A stretch of DNA of 64,000 nucleotides from Vagococcus humatus (GCF_003950325.1 NZ_PXZH01000006.1:52283-116282), one strand, 5' to 3'. Counted from the first letter of the stretch, positions 40,252-49,261 are shown. Notes: a model not told the origin generated them from the letters alone. Made by a program: numbers and translations.

Positions 40252-40896
40252 ATGGAAAATTATGAAGAGATACTAGAGTTAGTTGTCAACCGCTTGACTC
40301 AACCTCAAGGAAGTTTACAAAAAAAGGTAGTACCATTAGGAATTTCCAATCGACATATTCATCTATCACAATGTGCTGTTGATAAGTTATTTGGAAAAGG
40401 CTATCAATTAACTAAAATAAAAGATTTAGCTCAACCAGGCCAGTATGCTTGTAAAGAGTGTGTAACTTTAGCAGGCCCTAAAGGAGTTATTCAAAAAGTA
40501 CGAGTGTTAGGTCCTGTTAGACCAGAAACACAAGTAGAAATTTTACAAGGTGATTCATTTAAATTAGGTGTAAAAGGAGATGTTAGACTTTCAGGTGACT
40601 TAAATGGCACATCTGGAATTACTATCATCGGATCAAAAGGTTCATTAGAATTAACTCAAGGTGTAATAGTAGCTAAGAGACATATTCATATGACATTAGA
40701 AGATGCCAAACGTTTAAATGTTTGCGACGGAGAAACTGTATCAATTGAATTAACTGGATCTCGCGGTGGTACGTTAAACAACGTTATCATTCGTGCACAA
40801 GCTAACGCTACGTTAGAGTGTCATGTAGATACAGAAGAAGCTAATGCTTTAGGCATTACCCCAGGAACATGTGTAGAAATTATAAAAAATAAATAA
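40252..40896 (+). CDS. pduL: Phosphotransacylase PduL type
   Basis: The 214-residue PduL-class phosphotransacetylase makes acetyl-phosphate from acetyl-CoA and recycles CoA within the BMC. Two beta-barrel halves carry metal-binding motifs SNRHIHLS near residue 34 and AKRHIHMT near 145. N-terminal helix (EEILELVVNRL) is encapsulation-peptide-like. The start ATG 40252 is spaced from AGGAAGAG; an in-frame GTG lies nine bases upstream. It follows the acetaldehyde dehydrogenase by 17 bases. Confidence 0.93.
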   Translation: MENYEEILELVVNRLTQPQGSLQKKVVPLGISNRHIHLSQCAVDKLFGKGYQLTKIKDLAQPGQYACKECVTLAGPKGVIQKVRVLGPVRPETQVEILQGDSFKLGVKGDVRLSGDLNGTSGITIIGSKGSLELTQGVIVAKRHIHMTLEDAKRLNVCDGETVSIELTGSRGGTLNNVIIRAQANATLECHVDTEEANALGITPGTCVEIIKNK

Positions 40897-40923
40897 GCTA
40901 TGGATAATTAGGAGGAAATACAA

Positions 40924-41205
40924 ATGAAATCTGATGCATTAGGAATGATTGAAACAAAAGGATTAGTAGGAGCAATTGAAGCAGCTGACGCAATGGTTAA
41001 AGCGGCGAATGTAACCTTAGTTGGTAAAGAAAAAGTAGGTGGAGGTATTGTGACAGTGATGGTACGCGGTGATGTTGGTGCAGTTAAAGCAGCAACTGAT
41101 GCAGGGGCGGCAGCAGCTGAACGAGTAGGCGAATTGTTATCTGTTCATGTTATCCCACGTCCACATTCTGAAGTTGAAGTTATCTTACCTACAGAAAAAA
41201 ACTAA
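40924..41205 (+). CDS. BMC-H shell protein (second copy)
   Basis: The 93-residue hexameric shell protein nearly identical to the first gene of the operon: about nine differences in 92 positions, mostly conservative (S17A, S31T, I38V, L42I). The DNA differs at more synonymous sites, so the duplication is not recent. It ends the BMC operon. RBS is AGGAGG. Confidence 0.95.
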   Translation: MKSDALGMIETKGLVGAIEAADAMVKAANVTLVGKEKVGGGIVTVMVRGDVGAVKAATDAGAAAAERVGELLSVHVIPRPHSEVEVILPTEKN

Positions 41206-41220
41206 ATATAAGCTAAATTA

Positions 41221-41267
41221 AAAAAAGATAGCACTCAAATAATCATTTGGGTACTATCTTTTTTTAT
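41221..41267 (+). terminator. Terminator of the BMC operon
   Basis: GATAGCACTCAAAT, AATC loop, ATTTGGGTACTATC with A and T runs on both sides, so it can work in both directions and also serves the convergent GT8 gene. Confidence 0.85.
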
Positions 41268-41282
41268 TTGAACATAAATTTT

Positions 41283-42116
41283 TTACAATTTCCGAAGTTC
41301 TTTACTTTTAACTTGATAATGCTTATATAAGGCAGCAAATTTTTCTTCATAGTGATGATCCCAGGGCTTTTCTTTTCCGCAAAAGTGCAAAAAAACAGTA
41401 TGTTGCATCACCCAATCCAAAGTAGTTTGCTTGTTGCTCATTAAGTAGTAGGTGTGAGTATAACGAACATCATAATTCCAAATTTGATCATCTAAAGCAT
41501 AAATAAGATGGCCATATAATCCGTTTAAGATATCTTGATCAGGGAGAACAAGTTGTTTTTCATTATCTTTAATGAATGTATAGATAGCTTGTTTATCAAC
41601 TATTTTTCTTACCTGATCTAGATTGATTAACAGCACACCTGAATTAAAATAGCCATCATTGCCGTAAGTTTTTAGTCGTAATTTGTTCATCGCTCGGCTC
41701 ATGCCAGTCATACTTGGATGAGAACATCCTGCATACAGATAGGAACCTAAGTCATAATTAAAAATAGAAGTTAAATCGTTGATACATAAAATATCTGCAT
41801 CTAAGTATAAAATTTTAGTCAAATCTTTAGGTAAAAATTCATGGGCTAAAAGTCGGTAGTAAATAGCTTTTGGATAACGTGAAGAAGAGGGAGCGTCAGA
41901 AAAATAACTTTCAGGTATAGAAATAAAACTGATATTAGAACCATAACGCCCACAAAAGCTTTCTAGAAATCTTTGAATTTCTTCAGAAAGATCAGTATGT
42001 AAAATGTAGATATCAAAAGATTGAGAAGAATTCATAAAAATAGAATACAAAGTAGTTTGTAGCTGTTCAGCAAAAGAATGATCAATTGAAAAAAGCAATG
42101 GATAATTTTTTTGCAT
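41283..42116 (-). CDS. Family 8 glycosyltransferase
   Basis: The 277-residue cytosolic GT8 enzyme (retaining, UDP- or ADP-sugar donors) has DxD metal site in LYLDADILCIND near residue 105, GYFNSGVLLINLDQ and PDQDILNGLY. Members in lactic acid bacteria usually modify lipopolysaccharide-like or teichoic acid glycans or glycosylate surface proteins; acceptor not deducible. The gene runs toward the BMC operon on the other strand and shares its terminator. Start follows AAGGAGGG. Confidence 0.9.
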   Translation of the reverse strand: MQKNYPLLFSIDHSFAEQLQTTLYSIFMNSSQSFDIYILHTDLSEEIQRFLESFCGRYGSNISFISIPESYFSDAPSSSRYPKAIYYRLLAHEFLPKDLTKILYLDADILCINDLTSIFNYDLGSYLYAGCSHPSMTGMSRAMNKLRLKTYGNDGYFNSGVLLINLDQVRKIVDKQAIYTFIKDNEKQLVLPDQDILNGLYGHLIYALDDQIWNYDVRYTHTYYLMSNKQTTLDWVMQHTVFLHFCGKEKPWDHHYEEKFAALYKHYQVKSKELRKL

Positions 42117-42345
42117 TAAAAATCCCTCCTTAAATAATCTAGTTAGTTTAATTATACCAAATTTTACGTAATATAATAGAAGGAACAGTTGGAAAAGACT
42201 GGTTAGCTGAGTAGGTAAACGATTATAAATGATAAATATAGAGATGAATCAGGAAAATCAAAGGAGTGATATTTTAGACAAAAAAACCACTTGAATGATG
42301 AGTAACTAAGCTATTTTTACCAAATAGATGGATGAACACAAAAAT

Positions 42346-42389
42346 AAAAAACTATTATTCATTTGTTTAAGATGAATAATAGTTTTTTT
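42346..42389. terminator. Bidirectional terminator beside fetB
   Basis: AAAAAACTATTATTCAT / ATGAATAATAGTTTTTT with a 9-base loop. It lies 3' to the minus-strand fetB. 42117-42345 holds no gene. Confidence 0.75.
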
Positions 42390-42391
42390 GA

Positions 42392-43153
42392 TTAGTCTAA
42401 TAATTGTTTTCTATCATTAAAGTAGCTTTTATAAGCTAAGTAACTGGCAATCATGGTAGAAAAACCAGTGGTAGCGATAAGCATAAACATAACTACAATT
42501 TGGTAGCGAATAGCAGTAGTTGGTTCAATTCCTGCGAACATTAACCCTGACATCATACCTGGTAAACTAACTAATCCAACTGTTTTTGCCCGGTCGATAC
42601 TTGGAGCCATAGCAGATTTAATACTGTGACGAATAATAGGAGCTGTAGCTTGTTTTATATCAGCACCTAACGCTAATTTTTCTAAAACTTGTTGTCTTTG
42701 ATCTTTAAAACTAGCATTCATAGAGCGGTAGCCTACACCAACTGCTGTCATAGCATTACTAGCAATCATACCAGTAATAGGCACAATTTGTGAAGGTGTC
42801 CATTCAAGCGCACCAGAAACAAAGAGAACAATTAAAGATACCGCTGTTCCTACACCAATTGCGATGAGAGAAATACTAAAAGCTTTATCAATTCCTCCAG
42901 TACGTTTAGCAGCATTGATTGCCGCATTAACGATAATAAAAAGAACCATAAACAAGGTTACTAAAATGTTGTCTAATTTAAAAATGTAACTTAATACATA
43001 ACCAATGACAAATAATTGAACGACTGTTCGAATGGCTGCAATAAAAATATCTTTTCCTAACCCTAATTTTTCCTTGTAGTCGATTAAAAGAGCAATAACA
43101 ATAAGAACACTTGCAAAAATTAATGATGTATTGGAAATATTTAAACTATTCAT
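42392..43153 (-). CDS. fetB: FetB/UPF0014-type ABC permease
   Basis: The 253-residue membrane protein has six to seven helices (e.g. SLIFASVLIVIALLI, VVQLFVIGYVLSYIF, FAGIEPTTAIRYQIVVMFML) and the UPF0014 signature MTAVGVGYRSMNAS. FetAB in E. coli exports iron during oxidative stress; related YbbM proteins are poorly known. The start overlaps fetA by eight bases, so the pair is coupled. Confidence 0.85.
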   Translation of the reverse strand: MNSLNISNTSLIFASVLIVIALLIDYKEKLGLGKDIFIAAIRTVVQLFVIGYVLSYIFKLDNILVTLFMVLFIIVNAAINAAKRTGGIDKAFSISLIAIGVGTAVSLIVLFVSGALEWTPSQIVPITGMIASNAMTAVGVGYRSMNASFKDQRQQVLEKLALGADIKQATAPIIRHSIKSAMAPSIDRAKTVGLVSLPGMMSGLMFAGIEPTTAIRYQIVVMFMLIATTGFSTMIASYLAYKSYFNDRKQLLD

Positions 43154-43805
43154 GATATTCCTCCTGTATTTGACCTTCTACCATTTTAATTTGATGAGTT
43201 CCTTCTTTAAATTCATCTGGGTTATGGGTAACCCATAAGACTGTAATATTTTCTTCTTGATTTAATTGAAAAATTAAGTCTCGAATAATTTGACTATTTT
43301 CATGGTCAAGAGCACTAGTTACTTCATCTAAAAGTAAAACATCTGTTTCAAATAATAAGTTACGAATAAGAGCAACTCGTTGTTTTTCACCACCAGAAAT
43401 ATCGTGGATGCTTTTATCTAGATAGCTAGCATCTAATCCAACACGTTCTAGTAAGTGAATAGCTCGTTTTTGATCAAATTCTTTATGTCTGATTTCATAA
43501 GGAAAGCTTAGGTTATCTTGAACAGTATCTCCAAATAAAGAAGGAGTTTGGAAACAATAAGAAACAAGTTTTCGGTATTCTGTTGGTTCGTATTGATTAA
43601 TATCTTTATCGTGGAATAGAATTTTTCCGGAAGTTTCAGAAAGTAATGTTGCAATTATTTTTAGCAAAGTACTTTTACCGCTACCAGAAGGTCCAGTAAT
43701 AGTGACCAATTCTCCTTGTTTAACTGTAAATGAAATATGTTGTAAGATTTTTTTTTGATCTGCTTCGAAATTAATATCTTGCAGGGTAAAAATCGGTTGG
43801 CTCAT
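43146..43805 (-). CDS. fetA: FetA-type ABC ATPase
   Basis: The 219-residue ABC ATPase has Walker A GPSGSGKST, ABC signature DISGGEKQRVALIRNLL, Walker B VLLLDEVTSALD and His-loop WVTHNPDE. Paired with the permease downstream. RBS TAGGAGGAA. An inverted repeat and a GATAATGAATAA stretch lie upstream, near the likely promoter. Confidence 0.88.
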   Translation of the reverse strand: MSQPIFTLQDINFEADQKKILQHISFTVKQGELVTITGPSGSGKSTLLKIIATLLSETSGKILFHDKDINQYEPTEYRKLVSYCFQTPSLFGDTVQDNLSFPYEIRHKEFDQKRAIHLLERVGLDASYLDKSIHDISGGEKQRVALIRNLLFETDVLLLDEVTSALDHENSQIIRDLIFQLNQEENITVLWVTHNPDEFKEGTHQIKMVEGQIQEEYHE

Positions 43806-43882
43806 ATGATAATTCCTCCTAATATATTTTATGCAAATTAAATCATAACATGTTTGTAAAATAAATGATAATGAATAAGTTT

Positions 43883-43909
43883 AATTGAGAATGATAGTAG
43901 TTCTCAATT
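43883..43909. promoter_or_regulatory. Inverted repeat upstream of fetAB
   Basis: AATTGAGAA (43883-43891) and TTCTCAATT (43901-43909), perfect 9-base arms with 9 bases between. It lies 78-104 bases upstream of fetA, next to GATAATGAATAA resembling Fur half sites. A regulator site is plausible; identity unknown. Confidence 0.45.
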
Positions 43910-44561
43910 GCTAAATGAGGGATTTATTTAATAATAATTATAAAAGATAGTTAGAGATTAGTCAGGTTTCAATAGGCTAGACAGAGCTAGATTTTATTTT
44001 GGTATAAAAATAGTATATATAATAGTAGAAACAGGTTTAAATTGAAAAAAACTAGTGGATTATTTTAACCGACAGGCTAAAGGACTAATAACTATTAAAT
44101 AAATGATTTCAAACTAGATAAAAGTTACTAAAAGGATATAAAAAGAAATAAATCATATGAGATATGTAATAATACCCCCCTAACTTCTTTGCTTTTAGTA
44201 ATAAAAGGTTGTTTTTGTCACAGTTCTGTTAAAAAAGCGAGTAAATACTAGATATTTTTACTTTTTTAGTTAATTTTCATGAAAACAAGCTGAAATTAAC
44301 TAATTTTTAGATTATTTTAAGAAAAAAATCTAAATAAATTGAAAAAAGTTAAATGAACTATAAATAAGTAAAAAAGTAAAAAAATAAAAGAATTAAGTTA
44401 TTAGTTTTATATCTATATAGTAAAAATATAAGGACAAAACTTTGATATAGCCTTATTCAATTAGAATTTAGATGGATATTTTGACTTAATTAATATAAGA
44501 TATATCGTTATGTTTGTAAATCTTATCACAGGTTCATATATAGAGCTAAAAACCTACTATT
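43910..44561. other. AT-rich gene-free stretch
   Basis: No supported gene. Long A/T tracts and many stop codons in all frames. It separates fetAB from the Apf-like gene. Confidence 0.5.
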
Positions 44562-44613
44562 TTACAAGTTGTTACAAAAAACATGTTCCTGTAATGAATT
44601 GTTACAAGTTGTT
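44562..44613 (+). promoter_or_regulatory. Repeated TTACAAGTTGTT upstream of apf
   Basis: TTACAAGTTGTT occurs at 44562-44573 and 44602-44613, 40 bases apart, i.e. about four helical turns. Around the second copy TGTAAT, TGTTAC and TGTTTA recur every 10 bases, resembling WalR-type TGTWAH half sites but spaced 10 instead of the usual 11. A cell-wall regulator is a reasonable guess because the gene downstream encodes a wall protein. Confidence 0.4.
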
Positions 44614-44717
44614 TACCAATGAAATATTATGAGATGGTAAAGTAGTTCCTGTCGTCAGATACGAATGACGTAGACACATGTAAACAAAATAAAAAATATT
44701 TCTCAAAGGGGATTAAC

Positions 44718-45293
44718 ATGAAATCAATTAAACATTTATTAGTCGGAACATTATTAGCAGCTGGTTTGTTTGTAGTAGGATCAGCAAGCGCAAGTGCAGA
44801 TAGTCTTTATACTGTTCAATCAGGAGATACTTTATCTACTATTTCTGTAAAATTTGCTGGGAACAACAGCTTAGTTGAAAAAATTGCTAAAGCTAACAAA
44901 ATCGAAAATGTTAACTTAATCTTTTCAGGTGAAAAATTAAATATTCCTGGTGTTGATAAAGTAGTTAACGAAGCACCTACTCAAGATGTACAACCTGTTG
45001 CAGTACAAGAAGCACCAGTACAAGAAGCTCCAGTACAAGAAGCACCAGTACAAGAAGCAGCACCAGTTGTTTCAACATCATCAGCAAAAGAATGGATTGC
45101 TATGAAAGAATCTAGTGGTTCATATGATGCTCGTAATGGTCGTTATGTAGGTCGTTACCAATTAGATTCATCTTATTTAAATGGAGATTTCTCTCCAGCT
45201 AACCAAGAACGTGTTGCGGAACAATATGTATCTCAACGTTATGGTTCATGGGAAGCTGCTCAATCATTCTGGTTACAAAATGGTTGGTATTAA
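44718..45293 (+). CDS. apf: LysM plus Apf/transglycosylase-like cell-wall protein
   Basis: This 191-residue secreted protein has a signal peptide (1-29, ending SASASADS), one LysM peptidoglycan-binding domain (about 31-74; LYTVQSGDTLSTISVKF), four head-to-tail APVQE/A repeats (about 95-115), and a C-terminal transglycosylase-like domain (about 122-191; EWIAMKESSGSYDARNGRYVG..., ending FWLQNGWY). It resembles the aggregation-promoting factor and IsaA/SceD-like proteins, which bind or trim the wall. A terminator follows. The probable catalytic Glu is in MKESS. Confidence 0.85.
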   Translation: MKSIKHLLVGTLLAAGLFVVGSASASADSLYTVQSGDTLSTISVKFAGNNSLVEKIAKANKIENVNLIFSGEKLNIPGVDKVVNEAPTQDVQPVAVQEAPVQEAPVQEAPVQEAAPVVSTSSAKEWIAMKESSGSYDARNGRYVGRYQLDSSYLNGDFSPANQERVAEQYVSQRYGSWEAAQSFWLQNGWY

Positions 45294-45319
45294 GATAAAA
45301 AAATAACAATTATCCTTAA

Positions 45320-45353
45320 GAAACAAGTCTTTTATGACTTGTTTCTTTTTTTT
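45320..45353 (+). terminator. Terminator of apf
   Basis: GAAACAAGTC, TTTTAT loop, GACTTGTTTC, eight T. Confidence 0.9.
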
Positions 45354-45357
45354 GTTC

Positions 45358-45415
45358 TTGACAAACAGTAAAGAAAGCGTTATCTTTTATATAAACATAA
45401 GACGTCATACGTCAT
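45358..45415 (+). promoter_or_regulatory. Promoter, cre-like site and repeat of gluconate operon
   Basis: TTGACA (45358-45363), 17 bases, TATCTT (45381-45386). A catabolite-response-like sequence AAGAAAGCGTTATCTT (45371-45386) overlaps the -10 and matches the cre consensus at 14 of 16 positions by eye. Just downstream of the expected start point ACGTCAT occurs twice in tandem (45402-45415), a possible operator. No gluconate regulator gene is nearby. Confidence 0.55.
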
Positions 45416-45431
45416 ATAAGGAGAGAGGAAC

Positions 45432-46337
45432 ATGGAAATAGGATTAGTTGGTTTAGGAAAAATGGGATTAAGCTTAGCTAAAAATTTAGTCGATCATGGT
45501 CATCAAGTAGTGGCTTATGATTTAAAACAACCAGAACTTGAAGGAGAGTATCAAGCTACTATTAAGTTGACTCAGTCAGTTGAGGCAATGGTAGAAGCAC
45601 TACCTGAATTAAAAATTGTTTGGTCTATGGTGCCGTGTGGTGAGCCAACCGATCAAATTATCGAAAAAATGCAAGCATTATTACCAGCTGGCTCTATTTT
45701 GATTGACGGAGGAAATTCTAATTATAAAGAATCTGTTGCACGAGGGGGACGTTTAGCTAGTCAAGGTATTCACTTTTTTGATGTAGGAACTTCAGGTGGA
45801 GTAGAAGGGGCTCGGCAAGGAGCTTGTTTTATGATTGGTGGAGATGCCACTGTTTTCCAACAAATTGAACCTTTATTCCAAGATATGGCAGTAGAAAAAG
45901 GTTATCTGTATGCAGGACCAGTAGGTAGCGGTCATTACTTAAAAATGGTACATAATGGGATTGAATACGGCATGATGCAAGCTATTGCAGAAGGCTTTGA
46001 TGTGTTAGAGCATGGACCTTTTAATTATGATTATGAACAAGTAGCTCGGGTTTGGAATAATGGGTCAGTTATTCGGTCATGGTTAATGGAGTTAACGGAG
46101 TCAGCCTTTTCAAAAGATGAACATTTGGACGAAATTCAAGGCAAAATGTTTTCATCAGGAGAAGGAAAATGGACAGTAGAAGAGTCTTTGGCTACTCAAG
46201 TCCCTACGCCCGTTATCACAATGGCGCTAATGATGCGTTACCGCTCGATGTACCCAGATACTTTTAGTGGAAAGGTCGTAGCAGCTTTACGCAATGAATT
46301 CGGTGGACACGCTGTAGCTAAGAAAGGAGATTACTAA
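45432..46337 (+). CDS. gntZ: 6-phosphogluconate dehydrogenase, NAD-type short form
   Basis: The 301-residue decarboxylating dehydrogenase converts 6-phosphogluconate to ribulose-5-phosphate. It has GLVGLGKMGLSLA at the nucleotide site, the catalytic Lys/Asn in GSGHYLKMVHNGIEYGMMQ, and the SSGEGKWT segment. The short form (about 300 instead of 470 residues) is the GntZ/YqeC class, typically NAD-linked. First gene of the gluconate operon, followed by the kinase after two bases. Confidence 0.9.
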   Translation: MEIGLVGLGKMGLSLAKNLVDHGHQVVAYDLKQPELEGEYQATIKLTQSVEAMVEALPELKIVWSMVPCGEPTDQIIEKMQALLPAGSILIDGGNSNYKESVARGGRLASQGIHFFDVGTSGGVEGARQGACFMIGGDATVFQQIEPLFQDMAVEKGYLYAGPVGSGHYLKMVHNGIEYGMMQAIAEGFDVLEHGPFNYDYEQVARVWNNGSVIRSWLMELTESAFSKDEHLDEIQGKMFSSGEGKWTVEESLATQVPTPVITMALMMRYRSMYPDTFSGKVVAALRNEFGGHAVAKKGDY

Positions 46338-46338
46338 C

Positions 46339-47877
46339 ATGGAAAAGGATTTAATGATTGGTGTAGATATTGGAACAACCAGTACTAAGGCTGTTTTATA
46401 CGACAAAACAGGTAATAATTTAGCTTATGCCAATGTTGGCTATCCACTTTATCAAGAAGAACCTGATATGGCTGAACAAGATCCTGATGAAATTTTTGAT
46501 GCAGTTTTGGATGTTTTAACTCAAGTGATACGTAGAGCTGGAGATAAAAAAGACCAAATTTCAGGCGTGTCTTTTTCTAGTGCTATGCATAGTTTAATTT
46601 TGATGGATGAACATAATCAACCTTTGACTAGATGTTTGACTTGGGCAGATAACCGAGCTTACGAATGGGCAGACAAATTAAAAAATAGTGATAAGGGATT
46701 GGCATTATATCACCGAACTGGTGTGCCTATCCATCCCATGTCTCCGTTGTGTAAAATGCTTTGGTTAAAAAATGATTGGCCTGAGTTATATGAGAAAACT
46801 GCTTATTTTATTGGGATTAAAGAATATATTTTTCATAAATTTTTTGGTAAATATGTGGTAGATATTTCGATTGCTTCCGCTACAGGTTTATTTAACATCC
46901 ATACTTTAACTTGGGATGAGGAAATTATTCAGCTACTAGATATTGAGAAAAATCAGTTACCTCAATTATTAAATACCACGGACTATCTAGAAAATTTAAA
47001 CACTAGCTACTTTGAAAGAATTGGTTTAAGTGATCAGATACCTTTTTATATTGGAGCCAGTGATGGTTGCTTATCTAATTTGGGTGTTAATGCTATTGAA
47101 GAAGGAACTATGGCTATAACGATTGGAACAAGTGGTGCTGTGAGAATGGTAGTAGATCACCCTGTAACAGATCCTAAAGGACGGACGTTTTGTTATGCTC
47201 TAACAAAAGATTTATGGGTGATTGGTGGTCCGGTGAATAATGGAGGAATTGTTTTTAGATGGGTGCGCGATCAACTGTTTGCACCAGAAAAATTAACAGC
47301 AGAACAAATGCAAGTGGATAGCTATGAAATTCTAACACAAATGGCAGAAAATATTCCAGCAGGTTCGAACGGCTTAATATTCCATCCTTTTTTAGGTGGA
47401 GAGAGAGCCCCTTTATGGAATGCTAATGCAAAGGGATCATTTATTGGCTTGACTACAACTCATACCCGGGCACATATGATTCGTGCAGCTTTAGAAGGCA
47501 TTGTTTTTAATTTATATACAGTTTCTTTGATTTTAGAAGAAATTGCAGAACGACCTAAAAAAATTCAGGCAACAGGTGGGTTTGCTCGTTCAGCTTTATG
47601 GCGTCAATTACTGGCAGATATTTTTGAACAGGAGGTAGTTATTCCTAAAAGTTTTGAAAGTTCTTGTTTAGGAGCTGCTGTTTTAGGGATGAAAGAGCAA
47701 GGGATAATAGCATCGCTAAATGAAGTAGAACATATGATTGGGGTAACTCATTCACATACACCGCAACCAGAAAACTTTTCTGTTTACCGAGAGTTACTAC
47801 CAATTTACATTCGAACAACTCGGTTATTAGAAACTGAGTTTTCAGCTATTGCAGATTTTCAAAGAAAACATTCATAG
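46339..47877 (+). CDS. gntK: Gluconokinase, FGGY family
   Basis: The 512-residue sugar kinase has ATP-binding IGVDIGTTSTKAVLYD at the N-terminus, a FGGY-type central region (SFSSAMHSLILMD, TWADNRA) and GGFARSALWRQLLADIFEQEV near the C-terminus. It phosphorylates gluconate to 6-phosphogluconate, the substrate of the enzyme encoded just upstream. Its ribosome binding site lies inside the end of the preceding gene. Confidence 0.9.
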   Translation: MEKDLMIGVDIGTTSTKAVLYDKTGNNLAYANVGYPLYQEEPDMAEQDPDEIFDAVLDVLTQVIRRAGDKKDQISGVSFSSAMHSLILMDEHNQPLTRCLTWADNRAYEWADKLKNSDKGLALYHRTGVPIHPMSPLCKMLWLKNDWPELYEKTAYFIGIKEYIFHKFFGKYVVDISIASATGLFNIHTLTWDEEIIQLLDIEKNQLPQLLNTTDYLENLNTSYFERIGLSDQIPFYIGASDGCLSNLGVNAIEEGTMAITIGTSGAVRMVVDHPVTDPKGRTFCYALTKDLWVIGGPVNNGGIVFRWVRDQLFAPEKLTAEQMQVDSYEILTQMAENIPAGSNGLIFHPFLGGERAPLWNANAKGSFIGLTTTHTRAHMIRAALEGIVFNLYTVSLILEEIAERPKKIQATGGFARSALWRQLLADIFEQEVVIPKSFESSCLGAAVLGMKEQGIIASLNEVEHMIGVTHSHTPQPENFSVYRELLPIYIRTTRLLETEFSAIADFQRKHS

Positions 47878-47897
47878 GAGATAAGGAGTGAGTGAAT

Positions 47898-49241
47898 ATG
47901 TTAATGGTATTACTAGGAATTTTGGTACTATTAGTATTAATTGTAAAATTTAAATTAAATACATTTGTATCATTAATTATCGTTTCGTTAGGTGTAGGGT
48001 TAGGCTTAGGTATTCCCTTTAACGAGATTGTATCAGTAGTTGAAAAAGGAATAGGTGGTCAACTTGGCCACCTTGCCTTAGTATTTGGTTTTGGTGCTAT
48101 TTTAGGGCGATTAGTAGCAGATGCAGGAGGAGCGTACCGAATTTCCCACACATTAATTGATAGATTTGGAAAAGCGAAAATTCAATTTGCAGTGCTGATT
48201 GCATCTTTTATTATCGGGATTGCTCTATTTTTTGAAGTAGGATTAGTCTTACTTATTCCTATTATCTTTGCAATTGCCAATGAAGTTGGTGTATCTATTT
48301 TATATTTAGGGATACCTATGAGTGCCGCTTTATCTATAACTCATGGTTTTTTACCTCCCCATCCAGCTCCTACTGCGATTGCGAATATTTACGGAGCAAA
48401 TATCGGCATGGTTTTATTGTATGGCTTTATAATAGCGGTTCCAACAGCTATTATTGCAGGTCCGTTGTACACAAAAGTCGCACAAAAAATAGTGCCAGAT
48501 GCTTTCAAACATAAAGGAAATTTAACCGCTTTAGGAGAACAAAAAACATTTAAATTAGATGAAACTCCAAGTTTTGGGATAAGTCTACTAACATCTTTGT
48601 TTCCAGTTATTTTAATGGCGATTACTACCATTTATGAATTAATAAAAGGCTATAACTTAAGTGATAGTAAACATTGGTTTGAACAGGTTTTATCTTTTAT
48701 AGGTAATCCAAGTATTGCTATGTTGTTATCCTTATTGCTAGCTATTTATACTATGGGAATTCAACGGAATATCCCGATGAAAACAGTGATGAAATCAGCT
48801 GAAGAAGCTATCAAGCAAATAGCTATGATGTTATTAATCATTGGTGGTGGAGGTGCTTTTAAAGAAGTTCTTATTGCAGGAGGTGTAGGGGATTCTGTTG
48901 CACAGTTATTTATGAACTCTAATTTGTCACCTATAGTATTAGGTTGGTTAATTGCGGCAGTGTTAAGAATTTGTTTAGGTTCAGCTACTGTGGCCGCTTT
49001 GACTGCTGCTGGATTAGTGGCACCTTTAATGGCAGCTACTGGGACAAATCCTGCTTTAATGGTTATTGCTACTGGTGCAGGTAGTTTAATTGCTTCTCAC
49101 GTAAACGATGCAGGTTTTTGGATGTTTAAAGAATATTTTAATTTATCCATCAAAGAAACTGTTGCAACTTGGACAGCATTGGAGTCGGTTATTTCAGTGG
49201 TCGGTTTAGCTGGGGCTATGTTGTTAAATTTATTTGTTTAA
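47898..49241 (+). CDS. gntP: Gluconate permease GntP
   Basis: The 447-residue membrane permease has about 12 to 14 helices and the GntP-family features GHLALVFGFGAILGRLVADAGGA, HGFLPPHPAPTAIA and NDAGFWMFKEYF. It imports gluconate with protons. I chose ATG 47898, nine bases after AAGGAG; an in-frame GTG at 47892 is too close to it. Last gene of the operon. Confidence 0.92.
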   Translation: MLMVLLGILVLLVLIVKFKLNTFVSLIIVSLGVGLGLGIPFNEIVSVVEKGIGGQLGHLALVFGFGAILGRLVADAGGAYRISHTLIDRFGKAKIQFAVLIASFIIGIALFFEVGLVLLIPIIFAIANEVGVSILYLGIPMSAALSITHGFLPPHPAPTAIANIYGANIGMVLLYGFIIAVPTAIIAGPLYTKVAQKIVPDAFKHKGNLTALGEQKTFKLDETPSFGISLLTSLFPVILMAITTIYELIKGYNLSDSKHWFEQVLSFIGNPSIAMLLSLLLAIYTMGIQRNIPMKTVMKSAEEAIKQIAMMLLIIGGGGAFKEVLIAGGVGDSVAQLFMNSNLSPIVLGWLIAAVLRICLGSATVAALTAAGLVAPLMAATGTNPALMVIATGAGSLIASHVNDAGFWMFKEYFNLSIKETVATWTALESVISVVGLAGAMLLNLFV

Positions 49242-49261
49242 TAATTGGTTAGTTGAATAGG

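Noticed and set aside
44982..45065. APVQE repeats as a tandem repeat array of special interest
   Set aside because: Four short repeats forming a flexible linker are common in wall-binding proteins of this type.
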